A stretch of DNA of 64,000 nucleotides from Nageia nagi (taxonomy: Eukaryota; Pinophyta): the NCBI GenBank assembly GCA_050084985.1, contig JBITNC010000001.1, forward strand, positions 189,720,001 through 189,784,000, given 5' to 3'. Shown here one piece after another: positions 10,922 through 22,310 of this stretch. Within the stretch, counting starts at the first letter, position 1, and each line of letters starts with the position of its first letter. The notes under the pieces are model-generated. The model was given only the letters and a program-made list of their open reading frames with translations, did no database searches and had not been told where the DNA came from. The position numbers and the translations under genes are program-made.

Positions 10922-11854
10922 TGTAATGTCCCCAAATTTGTAAAACGTCCACTTTCTCTCCTCTTGGAGTGTGACGTTCATGGCAAAGGAGGAGAAACCA
11001 AAAATAAATTAATTTAGGAGTATTTTATTAATATTTTGCATTTATTTCTGTAACCAAGGCTAAAGAGACCCTTGAGGCACTCACCATTGGATTTTATTTA
11101 ATTAATCTGGCTCAATTATTTGTAATTAATGCAATATTAGTCTCTCATAATGGGACATTGCATTTATGAGCCATTGATCTTGTAATTTGGCATCTCTAGG
11201 TAACCATTATGGGACGTTGGGCTTCCTGGGTCCCTAGATGATTTAATTTGTCATCCCAAAACACCATAAGAGGGACATTACACTTTGGGTGATTCCAAGG
11301 TATGAGAGATCTTGTTATAAAAGGAGATGGGATGCATCATTTAGGGGAGGCTAGAAGATCATCAGAGTTTATCTCTTTTCGGGGGTTAGCAACTAGTGGA
11401 GTTGCAACTTTCCAACTAGCTTAGTGGGAGAGCTCGAGCCAGTGTGGAGGAGTTCTTACCTAAGCTAGGATAGTAGCTCAAGCCAGTGAGGTGGAGTTGC
11501 TAGAGTAGCTCAAGCCAGTGAGGTGGAGTTACTGGAATAGTTCAAGCTAATGTGGCGGAACTATTCCATCCCTGATCTAGATCTAGCTAGTGCAGCCATA
11601 TTCTAGATCCAGATCCAGCCAGTGCAGCCATATTCTAGATCCAGATCTAACCTACCAAATCAGTGTGAGATCCTAGCTCTTGAAGAATAAAATTCATTTC
11701 TAGCTCTATTTCTTATTCAATTTGCAGATCCGATTTGAATTGAGCCAGATAGAAAAATATAAAAATATATATAAATTCCTAAGTAGTGATATTTCAACTT
11801 TGGAATATTACACTTTAACAAAAATTGCATTTTGTGAGTTTTGGGGATATTACA
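10922..11854 (+). repeat. 3' LTR of chromovirus copy 1, internally deleted
   Basis: It matches the 5' LTR but is ~170 bp shorter. The block after CAGTGTGAG (about 11669) jumps to ATCCTAGCTCTTGAAG, missing the segment present at about 7000-7190. A short unit (AGTGCAGCCATATTCTAGAT) is duplicated near 11590-11640. Both changes postdate insertion, because the two LTRs are identical at integration. Confidence 0.9.
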
Positions 11855-11859
11855 TAAGG
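11855..11859. repeat. Target-site duplication, right copy (TAAGG)
   Basis: Exact match to 6254-6258. Confidence 0.9.
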
Positions 11860-12800
11860 CCATAAAAAATGTATCTTAGATTCATGCAATTTTCTATTAG
11901 ATGATATGGAGTTCTACAATAATTGCAAAATTCTCAAATCTATAAATTTTTAGTAACTCCCCTTGGAAAATGATGTTGTATAATTGGAGGTAGTTCAATG
12001 AGATCTTTTTCTATCAAAACATTGAGAATAGAATCCAAACTTTCAGTTAACTTTTGTAAACTTTCTTCTTTGTGGTTTTTTATCATTGTTAACATTTGCC
12101 ACTATTTGTGTATTAGAAATTACAATAGGTGGAACGACTTTGTAATTGGTAGTTTTTTCCTTTTTAACACAAGTTGAGTTTTAAACATTATTTATAGTTG
12201 AAATAAGGCAAGATTTTTAAAAGTATTCTACCATTTATTTTATCTAGAGGAAGCTCATCAAGATCAATAACTTCCAATTTAAACTAAGGTAATAAAGAAT
12301 CAAGAAAAGCATCTTTTAAATATTTTTATGTAGTAATCACTTTGTTCTCAAAATTCTTCTAAATTTTTATGAAATAAATCAATTTTTCATTATTTTGTTG
12401 TTTAATTTTGTACAGATATTTGTATAATATTGTTTCATTAATAATATATTTAAAATTATCTATAAAAATGAACAAGGTATTCATAATTATTAATACTCTT
12501 TTCAAGAATAGTAAAATACCATTGAAGTGATTCATCTTTTAAACTACGATAAAAGAATTTTTATAACATATCACAATCACTCATATATTCTATAATTTAT
12601 TAAAATTTTCAAATATGCATCTTAGAATCTTAAGAACCATCAAACTTTGTGAACTTAAGATTTTTCTTGCCATTCAAGATTTTGCTAGTAATTCTATCAT
12701 ACATTGGTCTTTTAAACAAAATAAATGATCATCATCATCACCTATTAATGAGTTTTCTAATTTTGTAATTCTATCTTTTAATTGAGACTCTTCAATAAGA
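11860..12800 (-). pseudogene. Ty3/gypsy-like gag remnant split by chromovirus copy 1
   Basis: On the minus strand a coiled-coil-like stretch (LKDRITKLENSLIGDDDDH, about 12730-12790) leads into a retrotransposon gag core. That core contains KFDGS, then IIEYMSDCDML, then LKDESLQWYFTILEKSINNY (12500-12545). The last resembles the 'L-x-D-A-L-x-W-Y-x-x-L-x-x-x-S-I-x-x-Y' gag signature. A CX2CX4HX4C knuckle (CNYCRTPYHLIENC) lies at 11894-11935 and runs into NLRYIFYGL at the insertion border. The frame continues at 6253. Several stops. The family resembles the long-gag plant Ty3/gypsy lineages (Tat/Athila-like); the exact lineage is not resolved. Confidence 0.7.
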
Positions 12801-14235
12801 GGAGATTGAACTTGTAGAAAATAAGAGTTTGTTATACTAAAGGTTGAATTACTACTTAAGGTTGTTGTGATGCAATCTTATCAAGTTTTGGTATTTCAAA
12901 TGGTTTAACTAGTTAAGATTGTTGAACTAAGTGAACTTGTTTTAGTTTTTCTTCTTTCAATTTGTAAAAAGTATCAATTGTATTATTACTTTCTTCATCC
13001 CTATTATCTAACGATTGATATAAAAATATAATTGTTGTTCATTTGTAGAATTTTGAAAACTAATAGATTCTTAAGGTTATATGAGTTCATCAATTATAAT
13101 ATTATGCTCTTCAATAGTCCAATCATCTTTCTTATCATATGATTTATTTATAGCATAATGTATCTCATCTTTAAAATCTTAGGTTTTTCATATTCATTCA
13201 TAATTTAATTACCTTTATCTTTTTGAGTGACACTAGGGAGCATACCTAGATTAGCATGTTATTATTTCAATGATGAGGAAGATATAGAATCCAAATACTT
13301 TCTAATATCAATAATTAGTGTAGAAGTTTCAACTTCAACAATATTAGTGTTGTGGTTACAGTTAGGAACGACATTAACATTGTTCATTTTTTGAATTGAA
13401 GAGATAAATGGATTAGTTGAACCTAGATTTTCATATTGAAATTAAGAATATGAAGATTGTAAAGTTCCTGGCTTCAAATTGACATATATTATCTCATGCT
13501 TGGTCAAAATATCCAAAATATATTGAAAATGGCTAGTAACAAAGTATTCTAAGAGATTGTTAAGAAACATTAATTCGATCATAAATTTGACATTGGGAGA
13601 AATAACATCAACACCATGCAATGGTTCATATGTAGCAACTTTATCTTCTAAATCAATATTTTTGAATCTATCCTTTACATTACTGTCAAATGAAAATTTA
13701 TTATGTGTTTTACCAACTATACTCATTTTAATTGATCTAGTAGACTCAATTCGTTATTTTTCACTATCATCAAAAGCAATAGTACATTCTTCATCAAACA
13801 TTATTCTAACATTAAGATTTAACTCTTCAAATTATTCAAGAACATTAGGGTTTATTCCTACACTTCATCTTATTTCCTTAAAATCAACCTTCCCTCATGA
13901 AATTTAAATTTGTTCTTCTAAGGGTAAAGAATTATTTGGGATAAAAGAAAAATAAACCATATTATTATCTCTTTACTTAGCAAGTATTCTACAAACTTTA
14001 GGAAAAGGAAGAGGTAATAGTGTAAATTAAACCAATTCATAACTCCCAAAAAGTGACACCCTAGAATAAAAATTATATGTTTTATAAGATTAGTTGGTTT
14101 TAGTAAAATATAGTTTATAAATAATAATTTACAATAAAGAAATAAAATAAATATAGAGCTAGTAAGGTGTAAGAAACTTATCAAGCTAGTTGAATAACAC
14201 CAAGAAAGTGTACACTTGGTAGAGATAAGTAGCAA
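12801..14235 (-). other. Probable upstream interior of the same minus-strand element
   Basis: Minus-strand frames are open in pieces, the longest 94 codons at 13442-13726. They are collinear with the gag at 12800. No domain is recognised. Large plant gypsy elements often have long N-terminal gag regions of this sort, which is the only reason for this call. Confidence 0.35.
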
Positions 14236-14401
14236 TCCTCAAGATGTGGATTTGTGTACAAAGGATTGGATTCGATCTGGGATGAATTCGTATAGATATT
14301 CAATGAACCAAATCTATGCTTGATGTCCTTCATATCTATAGCTCTAGATCTCGAAGCAAAACTATGTGCACATCCTAGTCATAGTCTTTAAAAACCATGC
14401 A

Positions 14402-14792
14402 TATCATGAATTTAGCAATATTAATAATAATGAAGATAATAACATGTAACATAAAATTATAGCATAACAAATTCTCATATAAGTGGCATCAAGAGATACC
14501 ATTAGTATATTATGATGTACAAACAACCACATATTAGAGAGATCTGATAGGGAATATCAACCTAAACTCCTCCATTTATACCTGCAAAAATATAGAAGGG
14601 AGTGAAGGATGACATATAATAATAGAATATAATATTTGTAATATTAAGGCATTTCTAGATATAATCATGATTAATGATAAAATGTTGAAATTAGCATATG
14701 ATATAACACATTAGCCTTGATTATGTAATATTGATATTTACTCTTTTGAGATGTCTAAATATAATTTATTGATCAATAATAAATAATTTTCA
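14402..14792. repeat. Dispersed ~400-bp repeat, copy 2
   Basis: Counterpart of 1464-1868. It lies between two minus-strand gag fossils and stops just after the zinc-knuckle end of the gag at 14793-15890. It may therefore be an insertion or a truncation border. Confidence 0.65.
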
Positions 14793-15890
14793 TTCATCTA
14801 CATGATCCTCCTCAACATATGCAACTTGACCACTATTAATGAGTTTAAGAAACTTCTTTCTTAATGTTATACATCTATTAGTCTTGTGCCCCTCCGCTTG
14901 GTGAGAAGTACAACAAAGATTTGTATTATACAAACTAGACTTATCATCATTCTCATTTAAATTTTTTTGCATATGGGCCTAAATTAAACCTCTAGCCAAA
15001 TAATCTTGATAAATATCTTTTAGATAAATGGGGATTCTTAAATCCTCTAATTCCTTTATCCTTTATGATCCATTGGTACACTTTTATACATTGGTGCACT
15101 ATGGTGCATCAATGCATTATGGTGTGTCAACATACAAACTTCCATCATTATCAATTACATGAGCATTTATTTCCTCTTTATTTGGTTATTATTTTTATGA
15201 TACTTTTCTACATTTACATGTTTCATTTCTCTAATTTATACCATCATTTTCTCCTTGGCTAATGGCTTACAAATCATATCAGGAAATGTTATATCTATAT
15301 AATCAATGTAGGCAAAAGATTATCCATAAACATGAAAATAACATATTTTTTCCCACTCCTCCCTTCATAATGCTCCATACTTTTTGAAATATTACTATAA
15401 ACTTCTCTAATCTCTCATTATGTCCTTGTGTGTGGCATACAAATTTTGAATTGTAATTTGGTCTAGGACCATTATACTTGAACTGCTTTTGAAACAAAAT
15501 AACCAATTATTCATATGAAGTAATGGATCCATGACTAAGAGAGAAGTACCATTTTAATGCATCACCTTTCAAACTTATTGGACAATACTTTGCCCTTAGA
15601 TTCTCATTTCTTCCAAATTTCAACTCAAACATAATCTCACATGATTGAATATAGTGTATAGGATCTGCCTCTCCATTATAACATTTAAACTTTTGCTCAA
15701 AGTGATGCTTTGATGGAATCATGTTATGAATCTCATCAAAAAATGCAGATATATTTTTAATATCCTTAAGAACATTCTTTTGAGTGACCTTAAATTTTAG
15801 CTTTTTTATTTCTTTTTCCAAAACTTCCCATGGATGGGAAGCCCCACTTCTATTACTATTTAGAAAAGCTTTAAATTGTTCAAACATTGC
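14793..15890 (-). pseudogene. Second minus-strand gag fossil (Ty3/gypsy)
   Basis: From right to left: an N-terminal stretch (15507-15887) with FKCYNGEADPIHYIQSCE and ISLKGDALKWYFSLSHGSI is a clear retrotransposon gag core. It continues after a stop as LFQKQFKYNGPRPNYNSKF and QGHNERLEKFI (15303-15500). The C-terminal knuckle region at 14790-14972 reads CCTSHQAEGHKTNRC followed by LRKKFLKLINSGQV, as in Tat/Athila-type gags with a single CCHC-like finger. Gag would form the virus-like particle and bind RNA. Stops and a gap between the segments show that it is dead. Protease and pol are not visible downstream, where the ~400-bp repeat begins. Confidence 0.75.
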
Positions 15891-18097
15891 TTACATTTGA
15901 GTATGATCCATTTTTGAAACACTTGAATTACATTATTAGTCATATCCAAAAACCCTAGCCACAACTAGTGGAAATATGCAAAATTAATATTTTTAGAAAA
16001 TTTACCAAAATATATATAATTTTAGAACTTGTAAAATCATAAATATTTCCCAATAATATTTACCTATGGTTTGGTAAAAACATTTCAATGCAAGATATTA
16101 CCAAATTCATCAAAATGACCTTGAAAATATAAGGCTTTTTGCAAAAATATTTTTTCATAAAATAAAAATTCTTTTATTTCCAATAATTTCAAAGCAATTT
16201 TTTTTTTAATTTTGTATAAAATTAATGTAACCAAAAAGGCAACAAAAAGTAGGGTTTCTAATGAAAAAATCCATAGAAAATGTAATGCTCAACAAACCTA
16301 GGAATTGCAAAAAAAAGTATGGTTCACCAATTTGTTGATAATAAAAATTGATTAAATAATTAATTTAATATCAATTATAATAAATATTGAAGATAATTGA
16401 ATTCAAGTAAATGATAACATTCATACAAATGAGATCTAAGTACCTCTATGCTCTTAAGCTATCAAATTTGAATTCAAATAATTATAAAGTTGTTGTTTAC
16501 CTATTTTATGTCAATCGAAGCCCAAATTTGACCTTCACATGATCAAGACAACTCACTCCTAGAATTTGAATCTCCATCACTACTAGGTGTCGAACACCTA
16601 TATATGATAGTACATTGGCATACAATGGTGTGAAATATGACTCTCCTTCTTTGAATTCTTTGTATTTACGTGTGTTGTCAAGGTTGCCTACCAAGGTTAT
16701 TAGACCTAACTACAATATAGTGAATACAAAATGAAGTAATCTTTATAGGTCACAAATACAATCTTAATAGTTGGTATCTAAAGATATTGAACAAAGAAAC
16801 CTGCAAAAGTATGTCAATACATCTATCAAGGTCTAGATATGATCGATGTCACATTCTTCTTATCTTAAACAAATGAGAGGTTCCATCATCGACCAAGACA
16901 CCTTCTTGGCTAATGATCCTTTGACCTATCATCAAAGAGATATAAATGAGTGAAATTGCACTTTGTTCCACAAATATAATAAAATAAAGAATTAAATTAC
17001 TCTAATACTTAGATATGGATACCTAAAATATCATTTTTAATTAAATAGAAATCATATTTAGGTGTTAACCATGATCTTGTAAAATAATTAAATATTCTTC
17101 GAATATTTTGAAATATATATGATTTAACAATTATTGTAGATAAAACCAAAATTATGATAATTTAATCTAAAAATATATTTCATCTTACAATCCTATTTAC
17201 CAATCAACCCTTGAAGGTGATCACTTTTACAAATACAATATTGATATAAATGATAAACTAAATTGGAATCTAACTATTAAAAAAAGAATCTTTTTTGGAT
17301 GGAAAGCTTTCTATGATTTAGAAAATAAATTTACAAATGCAAGACTTTAGAATTAGGATAAAAAGAAAACTTTTTTATTCTATCTCGTAACCCTAGCAAT
17401 ACTCTATAACTATGAAGTTTGGAGTGGAAGCATTTCTCGATAGACATGGAATAAAATTGAGTAAGTTAAAAAATAATTCATCATTTATAACTTCAAAATA
17501 AAAAACATGCCATATCTTATTTTCTCATGGAAACTGGTTTACTCCTTATTAAAATTGAGCCTTTAAGATGATATATTTTATACAATTATAAACTAATAAA
17601 GTTAAATCCTCTCAAGTTACCTGTAGTCACCCACCAAACTTGTTTAACTCATCAACATCTTAAAAGATATTAACTAAAAGACTTTTATAAGTGGCTTGAT
17701 TTTTAGGGTGTATACATTAACATAACCGCTTAAAATAGTGATAAATTAAAATTACATATTGTAAATAAAGTAACACAAAAATAGTGGAGTGATAATAGTA
17801 TAAAAATAAAAGAAAACTAGCTTACTATAAAAGTATATTTAATCCAAGACTTAAACACCCATCTTATCAACATAAGATTATCAATCTCAAAAAGAAACTT
17901 GTGATTACAAAATTAATAACTAGTTCATAAGAATTGCATAATGAAATTGGTACATGGATAATACCTAAAACACCTTGAGATCAAAGAACTTTTAAGCTTT
18001 GTAATCTAAATGCCATAGAAAATAAGTTTCAATTTCTCTTTTTTTTTTCCCACTTTACAAATACATTGAATAAACCTATAAAAATATTTATAATTAT
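15891..18097. other. No gene seen
   Basis: AT-rich. The part next to 15890 may be the untranslated leader of the minus-strand gag. No LTR border was recognised. Confidence 0.4.
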
Positions 18098-18186
18098 AGC
18101 TTGATCTATGAATTTTTAAATGATATTAACCAAAATAAGCTTGGTCTATGAATTTTTAAATGATGTTAACCAAAATAAGCTTGATT
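18098..18186. repeat. 40-bp tandem duplication, 2.2 copies
   Basis: The unit starts AGCTTGATCTATGAATTTTT. Copies at 18098-18137 and 18138-18177 differ at two positions, and a partial third copy is at 18178-18186. No function is seen. Confidence 0.9.
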
Positions 18187-18559
18187 ATTAATGCTAGGGC
18201 ACACATCTAGAGGAAATGACTATAGCTACGCTAAGAGCCAAAAGGAAGATTGAAAAAATTACAGAGAGAACATAGGAATGGAATGTGAAGCATATAATTG
18301 AAATGAAAAATATGTCACAAGGTTACAAAGCGGGAGTGCAATTTTGGGGAGGAAAACTAGGTGTGAGCTTGTAGAAAGAGGACATATAATCTAGGAGGGA
18401 AAATAGATATGGAACGAGAAAATTGAACCATGGAGGATACAATAGGGGAAGCCCTACCTAGGATAAGCCCTTTTTCAAATACAAGCTAATATCTTAGGGG
18501 AAAATTAGATAATGAAAACCCTACTTTTGTATGCCAAGATCATATTCCTTCAAAAATGA

Positions 18560-19230
18560 ATATGGATTCATGAAGAGGATGAATGAGATACCTATATTCT
18601 AACTTGATTATCTTGAAATCAATGAAGAAATTGCTATCTTAGAAGTAATTGCTCTCATTGGCAAATTTATGGGTTCAAATCTACATCCTAAAACTATTGA
18701 ACAATGGGAAAGAAAAAATTGGTTAACAAATGAAGAATGCAAGATCAATTTCTACCCAAATGGTTATTTATTGCCCTCCTTTTCCTCCAACAATGATATA
18801 GATGAGATTTTCTAGGGTGGTCCTTGGTTTCACAAAAGTGCAAGACTATTTTCTAAAGCCATTGCATGCTAATTTCAACTTGAAAGAAGAATTCCTAGCC
18901 ATTGCACTAGTCTAGGTAAGAATCCCAACCCTTCCTCATAAGTTTTGGAATGAATTAGCTTTAAATAGAATAGGTAACACATAGGGACCAATATGAATGC
19001 TTTATAACTAACTTTGTCCTACAAGCACTTAACCTATTCTCATATTTATGTGTAAATGAATCTCCATGCCCCAATACCTGAGAAAAAATTACTCCATAAG
19101 AATGGATATTCATGTGAACAACCCCTTGACTATGAATATTTACCTTTCTGTTGTTGAGAATGCTTAGCACATGGGCATTTAGCTTGTGGATACCATCAAT
19201 CTCCTCCTCTAAAACCTCAAGAAGCATCTC
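18560..19230 (+). pseudogene. LINE-type ORF1 fossil (DUF4283 plus zinc knuckle)
   Basis: Broken plus-strand frames read INFYPNGYLLPSF, then a stop, GGPWFHKSARLF (near 18810-18850), an ALVWVRIPTLPHKFWNE-like stretch in another frame (about 18900-18955), and NRIGNT. This order (GGPW, VWVR-P-LP-xxFW, IGxxLG) is typical of DUF4283 proteins of plant LINEs. At 19126-19170 EYLPFCCWECLAHGHLACG is a CX2CX3GHX3C knuckle, which normally follows DUF4283. A Glu/Lys-rich tail with stops runs on to about 19650. ORF1 proteins bind the element RNA. Reverse transcriptase was not found downstream. Confidence 0.6.
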
Positions 19231-20578
19231 TAGTCGATTATTCCCACTCTCCCAAAATAAATCTTTAGGAATCCACTTTTGATAACAAATACAATGTCCA
19301 TTATGTAGCTAATAAAGTGTATGCCTCCACAAATTCAAATAGTAATTTCAATGAAGACACTGCAAGTAAAACCATCAAGTTTGAAGCTCTTTTTAGCTGC
19401 ATAAACTCTAGGATAACTTTAGATTGTTGAAAATAAGATGATAATAGAATAATGAAGGAGATAGAGAGTCCAAAAGAGAATGAAGAAATAGGAGAAATAG
19501 AAGAGAATGAAGTAGAGAATGAAGAAAGGGGAGAAACAAAAGAAGAATAACAAAGGATGAAGAGCAAAATGAAGAAGTGAAGGAAGAAGAATGAGAAACC
19601 GATGATGGAAAGAAACAAGAAATAGAGGAATAAATGGAAGAGGAAAATGATAGTTAAGAAGAAGAAGAATAAGTAAATCTAGATGGTGCACATAAGGAAA
19701 CACGAGAAAAAGAGATAGTACCAAAACCAAAACCAATAATAGAAACATAATACTATATAGTGGAAGAACTCTAGAAAGGGGTATGAATGCAACAAAAATA
19801 AAGCACTATAAGCATTATGATAAAAAATACAAATATTGGCCCTATTATTTCAGAGAAGCATAAAAAAGGAATAGAAGTGACGTAGAAAGGAGATGGGTGA
19901 TAGAAAATGGGTTTACTCTTGCAAGAAACACTCAAAACCAAAGGAAAAGAAGATACTACATGTGATAACATATGTTTAGATGGAAAATATATGTATGTTT
20001 TGTAACTAAAACCAAGACAGAAGCACCTATTTGAAGATGAAGAAAGTTAAGGAAGTAGAATGTAACAATCTAGTTCTAGCTGCACAGTCGTTTGATGTAC
20101 TTTTGGTAAAATTGTAAAGTTCCTAAAGGCCTTTAAAAATCCAATTTTTTATATTAATAAATAATTTACCCATTAATAAAAAAAAGCCTGATGATTTTAT
20201 TATATAAAATAATTATATTAGAAACACACATTTTTTGGATATATATTAATAATCGAAATAAGGGTTTTAAAAGGATCCCACAACTTTACAACTTAAATAA
20301 TTTCAACATTGCTCCCACAAAATAATTCAAATCAATCCATATGCAAAAAAATGCTCCATTAGGCATATCAAAGAGATCCCAAGCTACATCAACCAACACA
20401 TAGTGCAAAACACACATAAAACATTAAAAAAAAATACAATAACCAACACCTAGTATGAGACACACATCAAACATAAAACGTGAAATAAATATAATCTGCA
20501 AGAAAACTTAGGGAATCAACTTCCCCTTGTCCTTCGCATTACCCATCAAAGGGCCTTCTAATACCTTTGCCTTTCCTT
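19231..20578. other. Purine-rich low-complexity tract and spacer
   Basis: About 19430-19720 is GAA/AGA-rich, encoding Glu-rich peptides on the plus strand in continuation of the LINE fossil. The complementary minus-strand ORFs encode artefactual Leu/Phe/Ser-rich peptides. 20050-20578 shows no gene. Confidence 0.45.
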
Positions 20579-21850
20579 TTAAACTGCTTGAAGTCGAGAT
20601 AATCTCCACCATTTTTCACCCTTGGTGATCCTCCACCTATGCATCGTACAATTGTTCATTGTAGAAGAGCGCAACCCTAGTAGACTTGATTCAAGCATAC
20701 AATAATTCCTTGTAATTCTTTGCATCCTTAGGAGCCTCTCGAGGGTGGGTGAGCTCATCACCCATGTCGTCTTCATACTTGAGGGTTCTTCAATAGTGAG
20801 ACCCTTCTTCCACTTTGTTAGTGTGGGAAGGTACTCCTTCAAGACCTCTTCCACCTTTAGGTTCTCCTTTTCTTCTAACTCCTTAATCACCTTATGGGCC
20901 ATCTTAGAGGCTATGTTGCTACATAGTGCAAAAGAATTCTCACAATCAGCTTGCTATCTTTAATAAGTTTTGGCTTCTCCTCAACCAAGAGAAAGTCCTC
21001 ATCATTCATCTCATCCATATCCTCCTCCACTTTTTCAGGTTCGTTGTTGTTCGAATCTTCATAGTTAATTTGAAGTTGGGGCCTCTCCACCCTTCTTGGA
21101 CATTCCATAGCCACCTGATTGAATAAAGCACATAGAAGGCCTTGGTGCTTAGGGCCTACTAATTTCCCCTCTTTCATTTCAACAATGGATCTTTTCAAAG
21201 AGAAACATATGTAGATATAGGGGAATGTTCACATGCTTAGTACATCTAAACACATTAAGAAAGGCAAAGTGGAAATTGTAGAGAATGGACACATGATTTT
21301 CCAATGTAAGGTATTGCATTAACAATGTTGTCACTCCTTTTCACTTTGGTGGGATCAACTCTCTTTTGATGATTCCTTGTATTCGCTTGAGGTTGTCACT
21401 TTTGTCCTTAAATAACTGCAATTCAATATCCAAGGAGTGCTTCTCACGTAACAACTTCTCACCTTGCAATAGGAAGCTCGCAAGCTTGGCAATCAACTCA
21501 ACATTGATGGTGAAACAAATACCTTCTACCTCAACGACACCCTCATCCCATGAATTAGCTAACATTAATTCCAAAGGATCATTAAGTTGTTAAAACATAT
21601 CTAGAAATGACAACCACCAACCTTCTCCAAGAACGTCCTTATCCCTTCATCAACTTGTAAAGCAACTGACTCCAAACAATATGAAACATCCATCATGATT
21701 CTTGTTCTCAAGGAGTACAAATAACCTCCATAAGACTTTCTCCATAATCATCCATGAAATCTCCACAATAACTCCATAATCACCCTTTACACGAGATACA
21801 ACTACCCCTCTCATCGAACTCAATGCCAACGTTGCAAGGAGTTTAATCAT
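20579..21850 (-). pseudogene. Decayed ORFs of unrecognised family
   Basis: Several minus-strand open stretches (21650-21850, 21341-21574, 20911-21198, 20579-20902) appear collinear. Their base composition is less AT-rich than the surroundings. The second reads EGICFTINVELIAKLASFLLQ then GEKLLREKHS. The third has an acidic stretch (NEPEKVEEDMDEMNDEDF), and the fourth starts MAHKVIKELEEKENLKVEEV, likely helical. Together they look like one eroded protein of at least 350 residues. I recognise no catalytic motif. A retroelement-associated protein is plausible, but that is a guess. Confidence 0.35.
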
Positions 21851-22178
21851 TAATTTCTATGTAGCACCACAAAGCGCCAACTCATCCTTCTCACATGCGT
21901 TGCGTACCATCTCATGCACCTTGTAATCAATAAATAGAACACCATGTAGATTATCTCGTCAACTCAAACCATGGAGCACTGAAAAACATAATATCATCAT
22001 GTGACACTTCATCACTCTTAGTTGACTCAACATCACAAGTCTTTCCTCCTTGTAGGCCATGTTAGAAAAAAGCATTTAAATACATAATTGATTTATATTT
22101 ATTTTTGAAGAAATTTTGATAGGTCCTACAAACCATTGGGTTTAAAAGGAAGTTAAAAGACTTATCTTAGTTTATTGA

Positions 22179-22310
22179 GTCGCCCAAAATTTACTATTAA
22201 GTCATTCAAAATCTATTACCATATCACCACAAGTATAATATCAAATCACCTAAATTTTACTATTGAGTTACCATAAATATATTATTGGATTACCTAAATT
22301 TTGTTATTAA
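22179..22310. repeat. 22-bp minisatellite, six units in exact register
   Basis: Units begin at 22179, 22201, 22223, 22245, 22267 and 22289, each 22 bp with no gaps. The consensus is close to RTCACCTAAATTTTACTATTRA. Units differ by several bases, so the array is old, yet the spacing is perfect. Confidence 0.8.

Larger units (their letters stand above)
9640..10926 (+). pseudogene. Integrase with C-terminal chromodomain, chromovirus copy 1
   Basis: An H2C2 zinc module ends in CTMCQQNK near 9771. The DDE core follows: first Asp at 9927-9929 (VDRFTKYAHF), second at 10049-10051 (GDRDSRF), Glu at 10157-10159. Between the first and second Asp the frame changes by -1 at the T-run 9997-10003; copy 2 has the same change. 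The GPY-like and linker region follows. A private one-base loss near 10615 moves the frame again. The chromodomain (about 10764-10872, YLIKWKGLPLEDATWEG) would bind histone marks and steer integration. The stop codon TAA (10924-10926) lies inside the first bases of the 3' LTR. Stops at 9537, 9606 and 9756 are shared with copy 2. Confidence 0.87.
6259..11854 (+). mobile_element. Chromovirus-type Ty3/gypsy element, copy 1 (defective, gag-less)
   Basis: A complete LTR-to-LTR insertion: 1105-bp 5' LTR, PBS for initiator tRNA-Met, zinc knuckle, protease, RT, RNase H, integrase, chromodomain, PPT, and a 933-bp 3' LTR. The order PR-RT-RH-INT with a C-terminal chromodomain places it in the Ty3/gypsy chromoviruses. 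Only ~3.56 kb lies between the LTRs, and gag capsid coding is absent. It is inserted in a minus-strand gag fossil. Its twin is at 28478-34215. Stops and frameshifts make it non-functional. Many differences between the copies look like C/T and G/A transitions, as expected of methylated repeats. Confidence 0.93.

Noticed and set aside
10689-10952. Minus-strand 87-codon ORF over the chromodomain, also at 32877-33140
   Set aside because: Antisense to a well-supported chromodomain and crossing the LTR border; a shadow.
19301-19748. Minus-strand Leu/Phe/Ser-rich ORFs
   Set aside because: They are the complement of a purine-rich Glu/Lys tract and have no domain; composition artefacts.
22179-22310. 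CRISPR-like array
   Set aside because: Regular 22-bp units without conserved repeats and unique spacers; it is a degenerate minisatellite in plant DNA.
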